Shown here one piece after another: positions 44,159 through 51,067 of a stretch of DNA of 51,067 nt. Both the position numbers and the translations under genes were made by a program. The DNA is from Polyangiaceae bacterium. Lineage in GTDB: Bacteria; Myxococcota_A; Polyangia; Polyangiales; Polyangiaceae. Location of the stretch: NCBI GenBank assembly GCA_016933275.1, contig JAFGBI010000050.1:1-51067 (forward strand). The letters are read 5' to 3'. The notes under the pieces were generated by a model. It saw only the letters and a program-made list of their open reading frames with translations. It ran no database searches and had not been told where the DNA came from. The first letter of the stretch is position 1. Each line of letters begins with the position of its first letter.

Positions 44159-44455
44159 CCGTCCCTCAACCGCAATCTCCGAGTGCCGCCGCTCGGCGTC
44201 GGGCCTTCCGAAGGAAGGCCCTGAAAGGAGGTGAAGCGAAGCTAGCGTCCCTGAAGCACCCTGACCTGCGAAGCGAGCTCTGCCAAGCCCAGCAGCCCCA
44301 GGACTTGACCCCTCCGTTCTCCTCCCTCTTCGTGCGGCCACCCACTGCATCGGCCTCCCCGGTGCTGGCCGCACCGTCTCTCATTCGAAACTCGAGTTCG
44401 CGTCGTCGGTCGAAAGGGGCGTATCCCATCGGGTACGCCCCTTTCTTTGATTTCT
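44159..44455 (+). ncRNA. Candidate sigma-54-dependent small RNA
   Basis: Bounded by the sigma-54 promoter candidate and the strong terminator at 44412-44455, this stretch of about 297 nt has no gene-like ORF. It contains stem CCGAG/CTCGG (44179-44196) and perfect hairpin GGGCCTTCC-GAA-GGAAGGCCC (44201-44221). Then follows AAAGGAGGTGA (44224-44234), an extended match to the anti-Shine-Dalgarno, with no start codon at usable spacing: the GTG inside it hits TAG after three codons. A C/T-rich tract (44309-44332) could pair with it. It matches no RNA family I recognise. Start site and length are inferred. Confidence 0.5.
44412..44455 (+). terminator. Strong intrinsic terminator
   Basis: GAAAGGGGCGTATCCC and GGGTACGCCCCTTTC form a 15-bp stem with one bulged T and an ATC loop, followed at once by TTTGATTTCT. 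It ends the candidate RNA and, failing that, hemL transcription. The T-rich side shows it works for the plus strand. Confidence 0.85.
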
Positions 44456-44615
44456 CGGTCCGTCACCGAGGCATCGCTCCGTGCAGGGTGGCCGAACGGT
44501 TACACGACTACCTCATTCGTGCGTCGCGTCGCGAGGCGACCGAGTTGCCCACGGTCTCCGCGGGGAGTACTTTTCGGACTTGCGACACAGTTGGGCGCAC
44601 GGAGAGGAAATCGTT

Positions 44616-45434
44616 ATGCAGACTTGGAAATGGCTGGTGGTGGTGGCGATGCTCATCGGTGGCACTGCCGGGGCAGGTTGCTCGAAGGATCACGATGACG
44701 ACGGTGACAACGAAGATGGGGGCACGGGCGGGAGTGCCTTCAACACCGGAGGAACGGCTTCGAACCTCTGCCCGAGCGCGACGCCAGCCAATGGTACGAC
44801 CTGCACGGTGAGCTCGGCCCAGGTCTGCACGTACGCGAGCGGGACCACGGTCTGTACCTGCCGGAGCGGCCTCTGGAGCTGCAACACGGGGACGAGCACG
44901 GGAGGAAGAGCCGGCACGGGTGGCTTCGGGTCGTTCACGGGTGGACGTGGTTCGTTGACTGGTGGCTTCGGCCCGTCAACCGGGGGAACGGATGATGGCG
45001 GCACTGGCCCCGACACCGGTGGCTCGAGACCGGACACGGGCGGCACCGAGACAGGCGGAGGAGGTGGCGCGCCGAACGTGGAATGCCCTGACTCGCTTCC
45101 GGACGACGGCGAGGATTGCCCCCAGGGAGCCGAGTGCACGTATGACGATGCCGTGTGCGTGTGCCCTCGCCGCGGTGGGTGGCAGTGCGATGCGATCGGA
45201 GACGGTGGCGCGGGCCCGGGTGGCGCAGGAAACGGCGGCGAACCGAGCGGTGGGGCAGGCGGTGCCACCAACGGTGGGGTGCCGGCGGACGGTGGCGATG
45301 GCCCGGTCGCGGGTGGTGGCGGTGACGGACCAACGGTGGCGGGAGCCGGCGGCGAGGGAAATACCTCGGGCGGTGCGGCTGGCTCGTCAGCGGGCGAGGT
45401 CGCGGTGAGCGGCGCGGCAGGTCTGAGCGGCTGA
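44616..45434 (+). CDS. Gly/Thr-linker Cys-containing lipoprotein
   Basis: 272 aa from ATG 44616 with GGAGAGG upstream. The signal ends TAGAGC (Cys 23). The mature protein alternates two short Cys-containing modules (about 45-90: TCTVSSAQVCTYASG, TTVCTCRSGLWSC; about 150-190: CPDSLPDDGEDC, ECTYDDAVCVC, WQC) with very long Gly/Thr/Ser/Ala stretches. The modules resemble each other, which suggests an internal duplication. The flexible Gly-rich parts probably extend it from the cell surface. Function unknown. Confidence 0.85.
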   Translation: MQTWKWLVVVAMLIGGTAGAGCSKDHDDDGDNEDGGTGGSAFNTGGTASNLCPSATPANGTTCTVSSAQVCTYASGTTVCTCRSGLWSCNTGTSTGGRAGTGGFGSFTGGRGSLTGGFGPSTGGTDDGGTGPDTGGSRPDTGGTETGGGGGAPNVECPDSLPDDGEDCPQGAECTYDDAVCVCPRRGGWQCDAIGDGGAGPGGAGNGGEPSGGAGGATNGGVPADGGDGPVAGGGGDGPTVAGAGGEGNTSGGAAGSSAGEVAVSGAAGLSG

Positions 45435-45624
45435 GGAGAGATCCCCGACAGACCCGGGATCACGACCGCGGCTTGGCGCTGAAGAGGGCAGGCCGCGGTT
45501 GGCGTTCGGACCATCGCGGGCAGATCGAGGGAGAAGCCACGCGTCACGGCGCCAGGGTCGATGCCCGACCTTGGCGCCGCGATACCGAGCGCGCACTGGC
45601 TCGCCCCGCCTGCGATGTCACGGA

Positions 45625-46893
45625 TCAGAGGATCGGTGGCAGCGGTTTGCAGTCGAACATCGCCTCGACACGGCCCGCGCCGAGCCTCGAGCAGGAGCAG
45701 GGGCACATGATCACCTGGGTGGGATTGCTGGGGTTGTCATAGTACCACCCACCCGTGGAGCAGTTCATCGGGGATCCGGCGGCGGGGATCTCCATCGGCT
45801 CGCCGACGAATGGTGTATAGACGATGGTGACTTCACTAAAGTCGACCTCCTCTAGATCCGAGGGAGGAGGGGGCACCGAGTACTCGCAGGGCACGAAGGA
45901 GTTGGTGATGTTGAGGAGCGCGGAGAGGAATCCCTCGGTCACGCCCGACTCATCCGTCATCACAGCCTCGTTGGTGCCCCCCGCGCGCGCGTAGTTGTCG
46001 AGGTTGAGCTCCGAGGAGGCGCCAACACCGATCGCGTAGGTCCGAACCGGTGGATCAGTGGTCCAACCGGAGGCGATCAGGTCCGCGACGGCGGAAGGGG
46101 AGGTCTCTTCACAGATGGTCGGATAACCATCGCCCACGAGGATCAGCACCGTAATCCGGTCGGGGTTGGCCGCCTGCCATTGCTTCGCATAATCCATCGC
46201 CCCCTGAACGGCCGGGACCAGCGGGGTCATGCCGTTCGGCTGGAGGTTCTGCATCGCCTCGATGATAAGGGGGCCCGCCTGGGGCATGGGCTGCATCTCC
46301 ACAACCGGAGTCGCGTAGTCCGCTGGGTTGCACTCCCTGTCTTCGTTTCCGGTGCCGTACTTGTTCTGGAACACGATCCCCGCGTTCACCGAGGCCGCCT
46401 CGTCCGACCGGGAGAACTGCTCCACGGCCGAGAGCATCGCTTCCCAGCGGGAGATGCTGGTGCCTTCGACGAAGTAGCTCTGCGAAATCGTACGATCCAT
46501 CAGGATGAACATGTCCACCGGAGAGCCCTCGACCTCGAAGGCGACCCCGGTGCAGATCCCGCGATCGTCGGTCCCATCGGGTCCCGACTCGGGGTCGTAG
46601 GGCAGGCCGTCGCAGGGCTCGACATCACCCCTTCCCCCAACGGTGGAGCGATTCCCAGTGCCGCCAAGGTTGCTGTTCCCCCCGAGGGAGGCGCTATTGC
46701 CGGACCCGCCGGTGTTGGTCGCCCCCGTGTTGCCAACGCCACCCGTAGGGCGATTCCCAGTCGCGGCCGTGGAACTGCCACCGTTGTCCTCGTCGCCCTC
46801 GTCCTCCTCATCCGCGCAGGAGATGGCAACGAGCCCGAGCACCGCGGTCATCGCACCGCGAAACAGGATGCGAACTGGCTTTCTGAGCGTCAT
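45625..46893 (-). CDS. von Willebrand factor A domain lipoprotein, altered MIDAS
   Basis: 422 aa from ATG 46893. The signal ends VAISC (Cys 26), followed by an acidic, then Gly/Asn/Thr-rich linker. A VWA domain fills about residues 125-315: VDMFILMDRTIS, with DRTIS in place of the usual MIDAS DxSxS; the Thr of GMTPLVPAV; and LILVGDGYPT. The C-terminal 100 residues contain five Cys and end FDCKPLPPIL. VWA domains bind protein partners through a divalent metal. It is a paralogue of 47239-48513, separated by 345 nt. Confidence 0.92.
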   Translation of the reverse strand: MTLRKPVRILFRGAMTAVLGLVAISCADEEDEGDEDNGGSSTAATGNRPTGGVGNTGATNTGGSGNSASLGGNSNLGGTGNRSTVGGRGDVEPCDGLPYDPESGPDGTDDRGICTGVAFEVEGSPVDMFILMDRTISQSYFVEGTSISRWEAMLSAVEQFSRSDEAASVNAGIVFQNKYGTGNEDRECNPADYATPVVEMQPMPQAGPLIIEAMQNLQPNGMTPLVPAVQGAMDYAKQWQAANPDRITVLILVGDGYPTICEETSPSAVADLIASGWTTDPPVRTYAIGVGASSELNLDNYARAGGTNEAVMTDESGVTEGFLSALLNITNSFVPCEYSVPPPPSDLEEVDFSEVTIVYTPFVGEPMEIPAAGSPMNCSTGGWYYDNPSNPTQVIMCPCSCSRLGAGRVEAMFDCKPLPPIL

Positions 46894-47238
46894 GGCACAA
46901 GGGTCCTCTCACCTTGGGGTTGATGGTCCCACCGCGGCGGTGTCCCACCACGAACGGGAGAGCAGTGGCGTCACGCCTGGCCACGGCTCGCGAGAGGCGA
47001 CTCTGGAACGGTTCCGGCCACCGACCCAGCCGCCGAGGTCGACACCCCAAGCGGGCGCCGACCCAAAAGTGAACATCCGTGTGTATGGGTTGGTCGTCCG
47101 AGACCGTCTTGGGGAGGCAGCCGACGCTCGCATTGGCTGGCAGGCGCCGTCGAGCGGAGGCCCGCTCCCCACCCCCTCGAGGCGCTCGCTGCCATGGCCG
47201 CATCACTCCCTGGTTGGCGCCCACGCGGCCCCGACCGA
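46894..47238. other. Intergenic gap between the VWA lipoprotein genes
   Basis: 345 nt with no supported gene and no clear promoter or hairpin. Confidence 0.4.
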
Positions 47239-48513
47239 TCAGAGGATCGGCGCGCAACCGTAGAGCACATCAACGCGCTCTGCACCCTCGTTCAGGATGT
47301 AGTCGCAGTCATCACCCGTGATTTCGATCTCGAGCGGGTCGAGCCGGATCTCCCACCCGGTGTCGTCGCCGTACTGGGGAACGGGATCGCAGTCGATGAA
47401 GACGTTGATCTTGCCCATGTCGGAGGGCGCAAGCTCCAGCGGCAGGACGCAGGTCTTGACCAGCTGAGTGCTGATGTCCCGGAACGTCTGGGTGAGTCCC
47501 GTGACGCCCTCGTCACCAGAGACGGCGTAGTATTCTGGGGAACTCCCCTTGCCCCGACCACCGGCGACCGCAAACTCGTCCAGGTACTCGTAGTAGATGT
47601 CGGTGCCGGGCAAGCCCACGACGAAAGTGGGGATATTCGCGATCTTGAGCCGCTCGATCTCGTCCGTCACCTCATCGTTGTCGAGGCAGCCCTCGCCGCG
47701 TGGTGCTCCAGTAGCGGTTTCGCAGCAGTTGCCGGATGGGCACAGCCCGTCCATGTTGACCGTACAGGTCGCTTCAGGGCAGGAGAGCGTGGAGTTGCAG
47801 TTCGGACCGCCGTCGGTGGCCAGGAGGACATACTTCTCGCCCACCAGGGACGCCCCGTCACCGTTGGTGAAGTATTCGTAGGCGCGTCGGAGCGCCTCCG
47901 CGGTGGGCGTGCCGCCGCCTGGCGCCGTGCCTCGGAGCGCACCGGTGATGGCGTTCACTGCCGTCCGCGCTTCCTGCATCTCGACCACGACCGCAGCCGA
48001 GCCTTCCGGCACCTCGCACGTCACCTCCACGGAGCTGTCCTCGTTGTAGGGGTAGAGGATCATGCCGAAGTTCATGTCGTCGGCGACGTCCTCGAGCGCG
48101 GCGTTGAGAGCCTCATCGAGGGCCTCCCACCGAGACGGCTCGCTCTCTGGGCTGCCAAAGCCAAGGTCCATGCTCCCCGACTTGTCGACGACGAGCATGA
48201 TGTTCGGCTTGCGATAGTCCGCGGATTGGGTGTTCGTTCCGCACTCCACGAGCTCCGCCGACCAATCCTCGCACGGCGGCGGAACGTACGGGTTGCCCCC
48301 GGTGGCGGTCTCCCCAGCCCCTCCGTCGTTGGTTCCACCGCTCCCCTGTTCGTCGCCACCCGAGCCGTCTCCGCCCGTCCCGATCACCACCCCACCGGTG
48401 CCACCGGTGTCGTCCGGCTCGTCGACGCCGTTGTCTTCGTCGGCACAGCTGGCAACCGCACCGAAGACGAGGCCCGAGATGATCACGGAACCGAGTACTG
48501 AACCTAGCCGCAT
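47239..48513 (-). CDS. von Willebrand factor A domain lipoprotein
   Basis: 424 aa from ATG 48513. The signal ends AVASC (Cys 23), then a Gly/Thr-rich linker. The VWA domain (about 100-330) has a perfect MIDAS DKSGSM, the Thr in GGTPTAEAL and LLATDGGPNC. A Cys-rich insert (CPEATCTVNMDGLCPSGNCC) interrupts it. The C-terminus (INVFIDCDPVPQYGDDTG ... LYGCAPIL) echoes the CKPLPPIL ending of its neighbour. Surface binding or adhesion is likely; the ligand is unknown. Confidence 0.93.
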   Translation of the reverse strand: MRLGSVLGSVIISGLVFGAVASCADEDNGVDEPDDTGGTGGVVIGTGGDGSGGDEQGSGGTNDGGAGETATGGNPYVPPPCEDWSAELVECGTNTQSADYRKPNIMLVVDKSGSMDLGFGSPESEPSRWEALDEALNAALEDVADDMNFGMILYPYNEDSSVEVTCEVPEGSAAVVVEMQEARTAVNAITGALRGTAPGGGTPTAEALRRAYEYFTNGDGASLVGEKYVLLATDGGPNCNSTLSCPEATCTVNMDGLCPSGNCCETATGAPRGEGCLDNDEVTDEIERLKIANIPTFVVGLPGTDIYYEYLDEFAVAGGRGKGSSPEYYAVSGDEGVTGLTQTFRDISTQLVKTCVLPLELAPSDMGKINVFIDCDPVPQYGDDTGWEIRLDPLEIEITGDDCDYILNEGAERVDVLYGCAPIL

Positions 48514-49093
48514 GGTGTCCCTACTTCCTCACTGAGCGTCATGACGGGCGGGGGCCAAGCCCCGCGATCGTGGCGACCACGCCGACGGCCATTTCCCCCC
48601 CGATCGCGGCAGCACCGCTTCGAAGAGCGCAGGCAAGCTTCGGCCTCGTGAGCCGGATCGATTCCCCTACCGCCATAATCCTGCATTCTCGACCAACGAA
48701 CACCGAGTCTCGGCGCCCGCAACGAGGAAGGCTAGCGCAATTCGAGCGGTCAGCAAAGCCCCGACTGTACGCGCTCGGGCCCGATCCTGTCGGGAGCATA
48801 GCGGTTCAGTCGGGGCGCTGTCGGCACAGTCTCCGCGCGACCTCGCTTCCTCGCAGAACGCGACGTCGCGTTGAGCTGGGATCCTCCGCTCTTCGGCGTC
48901 GATGGCCGTTCACCTCAAGGGGAAACTTCCGCCCATGCGACCCGGCAACCCAGCGACCCAGCGACCCGGCGACCGAAGCGGCGTCGCCGAACCCAACGGT
49001 ACGGCTCGTCGTCGCGCGGCGTCGCCGCGCGTTGCCACGGCGAAGAGAGGCTTTGGCCGTCGAACACCAGGAGCGAAGCGACCCTGGCCGCCG
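48514..49093. other. Intergenic gap
   Basis: 580 nt without a supported gene. It contains short tandem GCGACCC units near 48951-48972 and the hairpin at 49013-49031. Confidence 0.4.
49013..49031 (-). terminator. GC-rich hairpin after glyS
   Basis: CGCGCGGCG and CGCCGCGCG are exact complements around one T. It lies about 60 nt past the glyS stop on the minus strand. No T-run is visible. Confidence 0.4.
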
Positions 49094-50620
49094 TCAGCGC
49101 ACGAGCTCCGCGGCGAGCCAGTCACTCACGCGATCGAGCGCAATCCGCTCCTGCAGCTGGGTGTCTCGATGACGCACCGTCACCGCCTGGTCACCCGGGG
49201 TTTCGCCGTCGATGGTGAAGCAGAAGGGACACCCGGACTCATCCATCCGCGCATAGCGTTTCCCAATGCTCTGCTTGGCGTCGTACTCGATGAAGCCGAA
49301 GCGGCGGTTGAGCTCGCGGTAGAGGTGTTCGGCGATCTCCGGCATCCCGTCCTTGTTGACGAGCGGATAGACGGCGGCCTTGAGCGGCGAGACGCGCGGC
49401 GCAAACCTCATGTAGACCTTGCTCGGCCGCGTGGGATCCGGCGTGAAGGCCTCGCAGAGGATGGCGAGCACGCCGCGATCCGCGCCCGCCGAGGGCTCGA
49501 TGACGTGCGGCACCACGCGCTCGCCGTGCTCGGGATCGAAGTACTCTAGTTTGACCTTCGAGTGCTCGCGGTGTTGCGTAAGATCGAAGTTCGAGCGGTC
49601 GGCGATCCCCTCGAGTTCTCCGTAGCCCGGGTGGGTGAAGGGGAAGCGGTACTCGATGTCGCTCGTCCCCGCGCCAGACTTGGCGTAGTGGGCGAGCTCG
49701 TCCTGGTCGTGCTCGCGGAGCTGCATGTTCTCGCTCAACAGCCCCATGCTCCGCCACCACGCGACGCGCAGATCGCGCCAGTACGCGTACCACTCGCGCG
49801 TCGCGTTGGGGTGGCAGAAGAACTCAATCTCCATCTGCTCGAACTCGCGCGAGCGGAAGGTGAAGTTGCGCGGGGTCACCTCGTTGCGGAACGCCTTGCC
49901 CGTCTGGGCGATGCCGAACGGCAATTTGACCCGCGACGTGTCGAGCACGTTCTTGAAGTTGACGAAGATCCCCTGGGCGGTCTCCGGCCGAAGGTACGCG
50001 ACGTCGTCCTCGTTCGCGGTCGCCCCCACGTAGGTCTTGAACATCAGGTTGAAGGCGCGTGGTTCGGTGAGCGTCCCCGGCTCCTTCGCGTCCGGGCCGA
50101 CCGCGGTGGCCAGGCAGTCCTTCGAAAGGGAAGGGAGGGGTGCCACCGTGACGTCCGCAAGAACGAGGGTCCGGCGGGCGTGCTTGCCGAGCTGTTTCAG
50201 CGCCTTGTCGCGACCGGCATCGTCGCCCTCGACGAAGGCGTAGGCGCGATCCGCACCCTCGGTGGTCATGATCTGGACGTGGTCGGCGCGGTAGCGGCGC
50301 TTCGACTCCTTGCAGTCCACCATGGGGTCGTTGAAGCCGCCAACGTGGCCCGACGCCACCCAGACGCGTGGGTTCTGAATGATGCAAGAGTCCAACCCCA
50401 CCATGGAAACGTCGCTCCCGTCCGGACCGGTCGGGGGGTGGACCACCATGTCGTTCCACCACGCATCCTTCAGGTTCTTCTTCAGCTGGGCGCCGAGCGG
50501 ACCGTAGTCCCAGAAGCCGTTGAGCCCGCCATAGATCTCGGATGCCTGGAAGATGAAGCCGCGGCGCTTGCAGAGCGCCATGATCTCGTCCATTGACTTC
50601 TTCGCACTGGGTTCTGACAT
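49094..50620 (-). CDS. glyS: Glycyl-tRNA synthetase, single-chain (alpha2) type
   Basis: 508 aa from ATG 50620. Charges tRNA-Gly; class II enzyme. Seen: the N-terminal signature KRRGFIFQASEIYGGLNGFW then DYGPLG, catalytic motif 2 region FRNEVTPRNFTFRSREFEQM, motif 3 region IEPSAGADRGVLAIL, and a C-terminal anticodon-binding domain (about 410-508: PLKAAVYPLVN, GFIEYDAKQSIGKRYARMDE). It is the eukaryote/archaeal-like dimeric form, not the alpha2-beta2 GlyQ/GlyS form of E. coli. Confidence 0.97.
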   Translation of the reverse strand: MSEPSAKKSMDEIMALCKRRGFIFQASEIYGGLNGFWDYGPLGAQLKKNLKDAWWNDMVVHPPTGPDGSDVSMVGLDSCIIQNPRVWVASGHVGGFNDPMVDCKESKRRYRADHVQIMTTEGADRAYAFVEGDDAGRDKALKQLGKHARRTLVLADVTVAPLPSLSKDCLATAVGPDAKEPGTLTEPRAFNLMFKTYVGATANEDDVAYLRPETAQGIFVNFKNVLDTSRVKLPFGIAQTGKAFRNEVTPRNFTFRSREFEQMEIEFFCHPNATREWYAYWRDLRVAWWRSMGLLSENMQLREHDQDELAHYAKSGAGTSDIEYRFPFTHPGYGELEGIADRSNFDLTQHREHSKVKLEYFDPEHGERVVPHVIEPSAGADRGVLAILCEAFTPDPTRPSKVYMRFAPRVSPLKAAVYPLVNKDGMPEIAEHLYRELNRRFGFIEYDAKQSIGKRYARMDESGCPFCFTIDGETPGDQAVTVRHRDTQLQERIALDRVSDWLAAELVR

Positions 50621-51067
50621 ATCGGTCTGGACCTAATTGCTTTTTGGGAAGGTGCTCGGCGCGACACGCGGAGCCGCCCTCGGGGGCTGACCCTGGTTCG
50701 ACCTCCGAATTGGACGCCAGCCAGCACGGGTGCGGGTGAAGGCCATCGATCGAGAGGACGGATGTTCAGGTCGAGGGGCACGGGGGCAGGGATGCTAGAG
50801 CGGAGAACGGGCCGCCGCCAGGCGAGCAGTCGTTGATCGCCAAACCATTGGTATGTCCGGGACTATCGGCGATCGAACCTCGGCCACCGGATCCGAATCG
50901 GCACCCCGCCGACCGTACGCCGCGGCAGGCCGAACGCCGAGGATGCGCGTCCCTCGACCGAGCGCCATGGCTTCGGCGCCGCTAGACCTCGAACAAGCGA
51001 TACGCCAGAGGTCGGCTGAGGGCAACCGGGCGAACGACTGACGCCGGACAGCGCGGGTGCAGCTCTC
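50621..51067. other. Right-edge sequence, nothing recognised
   Basis: 447 nt upstream of glyS. Short open frames exist on both strands but none has a family match I can see or a good ribosome site. The glyS promoter should lie in the first 100-150 nt; I cannot place it. Confidence 0.4.

Noticed and set aside
44223..44240. Small ORF after AAAGGAGGTGA
   Set aside because: The only start in reach is a GTG within the site itself, which meets TAG after three codons.
44484..44560. tRNA-like stretch (GCAGGGTGGCCGAACGGTTA)
   Set aside because: The 5-prime part recalls a class II tRNA D-arm, but there is no matching 3-prime acceptor strand and no T-arm (GTTCGAATC-type) within tRNA length.
50853..51041. 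62-codon plus-strand frame at the right edge
   Set aside because: No ribosome site, no recognisable motif, low-complexity Arg/Pro/Ala composition.

Overview
The window looks like a chromosomal segment of a high-GC myxobacterium-like organism (Myxococcota, probably the Polyangiales side). The grounds are many lipoproteins with Gly/Thr/Ser-rich linkers after the lipobox, DUF4215-type Cys-rich repeats, a fibro-slime domain protein, several ECF-like sigma factors, a kinase-AAA-TPR (PknK-like) protein and a single-chain glycyl-tRNA synthetase. The taxonomic call is inference from gene content. I see no rRNA, tRNA, CRISPR array, transposase or phage gene.

Left third (1-14768): three copies of one four-gene cassette. 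Each encodes, in order, an exported protein with an N-terminal Cys-pair domain and a barrel-like C-terminus, an ECF-like sigma factor, a membrane protein with a short cytoplasmic N-terminus and a helical repeat tail (a putative atypical anti-sigma), and a Cys-rich lipoprotein. Copy A runs leftward (3078 to the left edge) and has a fibro-slime protein at its head. Copies B (4169-8418) and C (9986-14768) run rightward. In all three the sigma gene overlaps the membrane-protein gene by 4 nt. The lipoprotein at the end differs completely: calcium-loop repeats in A, DUF4215 repeats in B, twelve antistasin-like Cys repeats plus a Kunitz/BPTI-like domain in C. This repeated architecture with an exchangeable surface lipoprotein is the best candidate here for an undescribed system. 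An OmpA-type lipoprotein and a decayed nikR fragment lie between B and C, and a CBM6-like/GH5 lipoprotein follows C.

Middle (17-38 kb): an acyl-CoA thioesterase; a macro-domain hydrolase coupled to a RecQ helicase that lacks the winged-helix domain; envelope lipoproteins including a DUF4398/OmpA pair; a haem operon (CcsA/HemX-like, hemA, hemC; each junction a GTGA overlap); a LysM protein with an upstream lipoprotein; phosphatidylserine synthase; an ABC-F ATPase; a glutaredoxin-like lipoprotein; a lipoprotein with an ASPEA minisatellite; a small Ser/Thr kinase; and glyA. A family of palindromic intergenic repeats occurs at about 5.4-5.7, 24.1 and 34.5 kb, with a possible remnant at 37.2 kb.

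Right part (38.9-51 kb): the large kinase-AAA-TPR protein sits 7 nt ahead of hemL. It is followed by a non-coding stretch bounded by a sigma-54-like promoter and a strong intrinsic terminator (a candidate small RNA). Then come a Gly/Thr-linker lipoprotein, two related von Willebrand A lipoproteins, glycyl-tRNA synthetase, and 447 nt at the right edge in which I recognise nothing.
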